A stretch of 15,416 nt of DNA from JBHHXR01 sp046757205. GTDB lineage: Bacteria; Pseudomonadota; Alphaproteobacteria; Rhodobacterales; Rhodobacteraceae. The stretch is from the NCBI GenBank assembly GCA_046757205.1, contig JBHHXR010000062.1, positions 1-15,416 of the forward strand, given 5' to 3'. The notes beneath the pieces are model-generated. The model did no database searches. It was not told the origin of the DNA and was given only the letters and a program-made list of their open reading frames with translations. Below, one piece after another: positions 13,499 through 15,416 of this stretch (positions within the stretch are counted from its first letter, which is position 1; the number at the start of each line of letters is the position of its first letter). A program made the position numbers and the translations under genes.

Positions 13499-13828
13499 TT
13501 AGTTGGTAGTGCATCCTGCCAGTGGGTCATTCGGGTCGGTGCCGGTGCACGCCGCACCGTCAGCCGGGGGGGTTCCGGTGCCGTCGGTCGGCAAACCGGC
13601 GCCCGAGCCGCTCGGTCCGGTTGCCGAGGGTCCGCTTGAACCGCTCGGGCCATCGCTTCCGCCGCCGCCGCCGCCGCCGCCGCTGGCGCCGCTGCTGGCC
13701 TGTGCCGTGCTGAGCGTGGTGAAGGCGGGGACCGCGTACATCGCGGCGCCGGCAAGGCCGGCGAGCCCGATGCGGGTCAGCAATTTCCGCCGTTCAAGCA
13801 TGTTTTCGGTTTCTCTGGTCATATTCAC
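13499..13828 (-). CDS. Small Tat-type exported Gly/Ser/Pro-rich protein with two C-terminal cysteines, function unknown
   Basis: I do not recognise a known family. The 109-residue product has a twin-arginine-like leader (LERRKLLTRIGLAGLAGAA, 11-29) and likely processing after TAQA (41-44). Eight glycines follow (50-57), all in one GGC-type repeat, then a Ser/Gly/Pro/Thr-rich low-complexity stretch. The C-terminal tail has Cys94 and Cys106 separated by 11 residues (including TGTDPNDPLAG). It could be a structural envelope peptide, a signal for the sensor kinase, or a substrate of the HprK-PqqD protein encoded next. The start is GTG 13828 or ATG 13822; AAAGGA lies 4 and 10 bases upstream respectively. 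A coding gene is supported by the signal peptide, ribosome site and operon position. It is probably first in the module and perhaps highly expressed. Confidence 0.72.
   Translation of the reverse strand: MNMTRETENMLERRKLLTRIGLAGLAGAAMYAVPAFTTLSTAQASSGASGGGGGGGGSDGPSGSSGPSATGPSGSGAGLPTDGTGTPPADGAACTGTDPNDPLAGCTTN
13659..13682. repeat. (CCG)8 trinucleotide repeat inside the Gly-rich gene
   Basis: Eight perfect CCG units encode the glycine run of the small Tat protein on the - strand. Slippage would add or remove glycines without breaking the frame, so length variation between strains is plausible. A similar but less regular glycine tract lies in the PepSY gene at 11888-11917. Confidence 0.85.
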
Positions 13829-13882
13829 TAGGTCCTTTACCTCGGTTCATCATCCAGCCCCGAATCAATGGATACAGCATGC

Positions 13883-13964
13883 GACCGGTCAATACGCTTA
13901 CGGAAGCTGTCAGCTTTTTGTCAGGTCCGCAGCGTCTGCACCGGCTAAAGGGATGACCGGTCAA
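13883..13964. repeat. Two copies of GACCGGTCAA upstream of the Gly-rich gene
   Basis: GACCGGTCAA occurs at 13883-13892 and again at 13955-13964, 72 bases apart. Each holds the 8-base palindrome GACCGGTC. On the - strand each reads TTGACC, a -35-like hexamer; for the nearer copy a weak ATTGAT lies 17 bases downstream. They may be tandem promoter or operator elements. No gene occupies this 186-base gap. Confidence 0.4.
13908..13924. promoter_or_regulatory. TGTCAG-N5-TGTCAG direct repeat, candidate OmpR-family regulator box
   Basis: Two identical hexamers TGTCAG (13908-13913 and 13919-13924) start 11 bases apart, one helical turn. PhoP/OmpR-type regulators bind such direct repeats. The site is about 80 bases before the Gly-rich gene start. 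On the - strand a -10-like CGTATT follows the second hexamer after 11 bases, close to PhoP-type promoter geometry. The partner would be the response regulator at 10910-11575. Confidence 0.5.
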
Positions 13965-13974
13965 ATCGGGCCAT

Positions 13975-14011
13975 GGCCGGGCGGAGCGCTTTCGTTGATC
14001 GAAGCCCGGCC
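13975..14011 (-). terminator. Stem-loop directly after the second TRAP large permease gene
   Basis: GGCCGGGC (13975-13982) and GCCCGGCC (14004-14011) are perfect 8-base inverted copies. An inner TTCG/CGAA stem (13991-13994, 14000-14003) lies within the 21-base loop. It begins 3 bases past the permease stop on the - strand. No T-tract follows, so it is a weak terminator or a 3' stabiliser. Confidence 0.45.
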
Positions 14012-14014
14012 CGG

Positions 14015-15343
14015 TCAGCCGCCATATACCTTTCCCGGCAGCCAGGTGATGATTTCGGGAAAGACCATGCAGATGATCAGGCCCACCAGCTGAAGCCCGA
14101 GGAAGGGAATGGCGGACTTGAAGATATCCGACATCGGAATGGAGGAGGGGGCTACGCCGCGAAGGTAGAACAGCGCGTAGCCGAACGGCGGCGACAGGAA
14201 ACTCATCTGCATGTTCACCAGATAGAGCACCCCGAACCACAGCGGATCGAACCCCAGGCCCTTGATGATGGGCACGAAGATCGGAACGCACAGGAGCAGG
14301 ATTCCAACCCAGTCGAGGAACATGCCGAGAATGATCAGGATGATGTTCATCAGGATCAGGATGCCCCAGCGCCCCAGACCGGTGGCCGCCAGCGATTCGG
14401 TCACGAAGGCTTGTCCGCCCTCCAGCACGTACAGCCCGACGAAGATCGTCGCGCCGAACATGATCCAGATCACCATCGAGGAGGCCTTGAGCGTGGTAAT
14501 GCAGGCCTCGCGCACCGTGCGCCAGTCGAGCTGGCCATGAAGCGCCGCCACGATGAAGGACCCGAAAGTGCCGATGCCGGCGGCCTCGACCGGCGTCGCG
14601 GCGCCGGAGAACAGCACGCCGAACACGACGATGATAAGCAGGATCGGCGCCGCCATCTTTTGCAGCAGGGCGATCTTCTCGGGAACGCTGACCCGATCTT
14701 CGACCGGGATCGGAGGTCCGAGTTCGGGGTTCATGTAGCTGCGCGCCGTCACGTAGACGATGTAGAGCCCCGACAGCATCAGCCCGGGAAACACCGCGCC
14801 GATGAACAGTTCGCCCACCGACTGCTCGGCCACCACCGCGTAGATGATGGCCAGGATCGACGGCGGAATCAGGATGCCCAGAGTACCGCCCGCCATGATC
14901 GCGCCCATCGCGATCTTGGGGTCGTAGTTGCGTTGCAACATTGCAGGCAGCGCAATGATGCCCATCGTGACCACCGCCGCCCCGATGACGCCGACCATTG
15001 CCGCCAGAATCGTCGAGGCGATGATGGTGGCCGAGGCCAGCCCGCCCTTCAGACCGCCCAGCAGCTTGTAGATGACGTCGAACATGTCCTTGATGATGCC
15101 GGCGCGTTCCAGCATCGAGGCCATGAAGATGAAGAGCGGGATCGCGGAGAGCTGATAGTCCGTCATCAGCGGGAATATCCGGGACGGAACGATATTGAGC
15201 GTGCTGGCGTCGCCCAGGAGGAACAGGAACACGCAGGCCAGTCCGCCGGTGACAAAGGCAAGCGGCAAGCCTGCCATCAGCAGAACCAGCAGGCTGCCGA
15301 ACATGATGAAAGTCAGTGGCTGGATGCCGATCTCAAGCCCCAT
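14015..15343 (-). CDS. TRAP transporter large permease (DctM-type), second system
   Basis: The 442-residue polytopic membrane protein is a TRAP large permease. It shows GGTLGILIPPS (152-162), a GMFLDWVGILLL segment in the second half and SPPFGYALFYLRG near the C-terminus. It differs widely from the large permease at 2945-4267, so it is a separate system and not a recent duplicate. The ATG at 15341-15343 has GGGGGAG ending 6 bases upstream; the frame extends to a TTG at 15367, which is rejected for lacking such a site. Its start overlaps the 3' end of a small-permease gene by 11 bases. The binding protein must lie outside the window. Sequence style suggests the branch often labelled mannitol/chloroaromatic or dicarboxylate TRAP, but substrate is unknown. 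Confidence 0.93.
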   Translation of the reverse strand: MGLEIGIQPLTFIMFGSLLVLLMAGLPLAFVTGGLACVFLFLLGDASTLNIVPSRIFPLMTDYQLSAIPLFIFMASMLERAGIIKDMFDVIYKLLGGLKGGLASATIIASTILAAMVGVIGAAVVTMGIIALPAMLQRNYDPKIAMGAIMAGGTLGILIPPSILAIIYAVVAEQSVGELFIGAVFPGLMLSGLYIVYVTARSYMNPELGPPIPVEDRVSVPEKIALLQKMAAPILLIIVVFGVLFSGAATPVEAAGIGTFGSFIVAALHGQLDWRTVREACITTLKASSMVIWIMFGATIFVGLYVLEGGQAFVTESLAATGLGRWGILILMNIILIILGMFLDWVGILLLCVPIFVPIIKGLGFDPLWFGVLYLVNMQMSFLSPPFGYALFYLRGVAPSSIPMSDIFKSAIPFLGLQLVGLIICMVFPEIITWLPGKVYGG

Positions 15344-15416
15344 GACGTGCTCCCCCGTGCGGCGCAATCACCGTCATGAAATCCTTGGCGACCTTCGAGC
15401 ACCCCTGCAGCAGGAT
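15333..15416 (-). CDS. TRAP transporter small permease (DctQ-type), C-terminal end only
   Basis: Reading leftward from the window edge, 27 codons are open (ILLQGCSKVAKDFMTV...) and stop at TGA 15333-15335, inside the start of the large permease gene. A hydrophobic end followed by a basic amphipathic tail is what the C-terminus of a DctQ protein looks like, and small permeases usually sit directly before large ones with overlapping ends. The call rests on position and this short tail; the body of the gene is outside the window. Confidence 0.65.
   Translation of the reverse strand: MLLQGCSKVAKDFMTVIAPHGGARHGA

Noticed and set aside
12079..13828. Lasso-peptide biosynthetic cluster
   Set aside because: PqqD-like and HprK-like parts are present, but there is no asparagine-synthetase-like cyclase, no transglutaminase-like leader protease and no ABC exporter anywhere in the window.

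Overview
The window is dense, GC-rich bacterial DNA, most likely from an alphaproteobacterium (perhaps Hyphomicrobiales). Signs are strong third-position G/C bias, two TRAP transporters, an RpiR regulator and a PhoP/PhoQ-like pair with a PepSY partner. The taxonomic call is an inference. I see no tRNA, rRNA, CRISPR array, insertion sequence or phage gene, and no gene-free stretch over 300 bases.

Left part (1-1478): the C-terminal part of an aromatic-amino-acid-type PLP decarboxylase, cut by the window edge at its cofactor lysine, converges on a MurR/RpiR-type regulator. The two stop codons are 2 bases apart.

Catabolic operon (1543-9408, + strand): divergent from the regulator across a 64-base gap that holds a 12-base inverted repeat. 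It encodes an N-formylglutamate-amidohydrolase-family enzyme, a complete TRAP transporter (small permease, large permease, Tat-exported binding protein), a glutamine-synthetase-family ligase, an NAD(P)-dependent aldehyde dehydrogenase and an iron-type alcohol dehydrogenase. The set fits uptake of an amine or amino alcohol, gamma-glutamylation, two-step oxidation of the alcohol to the acid, and hydrolytic release of glutamate. The substrate cannot be read from the sequence. Intercistronic hairpins punctuate the transcript, and terminator-like stem-loops follow the last gene.

Signalling / peptide module (9558-13828, - strand, read right to left): a small Tat-exported Gly/Ser/Pro-rich protein with two C-terminal cysteines; a terminator-like hairpin; an HPr-kinase-like domain fused to a PqqD-like peptide-binding domain; a Tat-exported Gly-linker PepSY protein; an OmpR-family response regulator; and a PhoQ/QseC-like sensor kinase. 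The last four genes are fused head to tail (overlaps of 4, 0 and 4 bases). The small protein's upstream region has an 11-base-period direct repeat typical of OmpR-family binding sites. This compact module, bounded on both sides by unrelated operons, is the most unusual part of the window. It could be a minimal peptide-modification or cell-envelope sensing system.

Right end (14015-15416, - strand): a second TRAP large permease, preceded by the last 27 codons of its small permease, which runs off the window.
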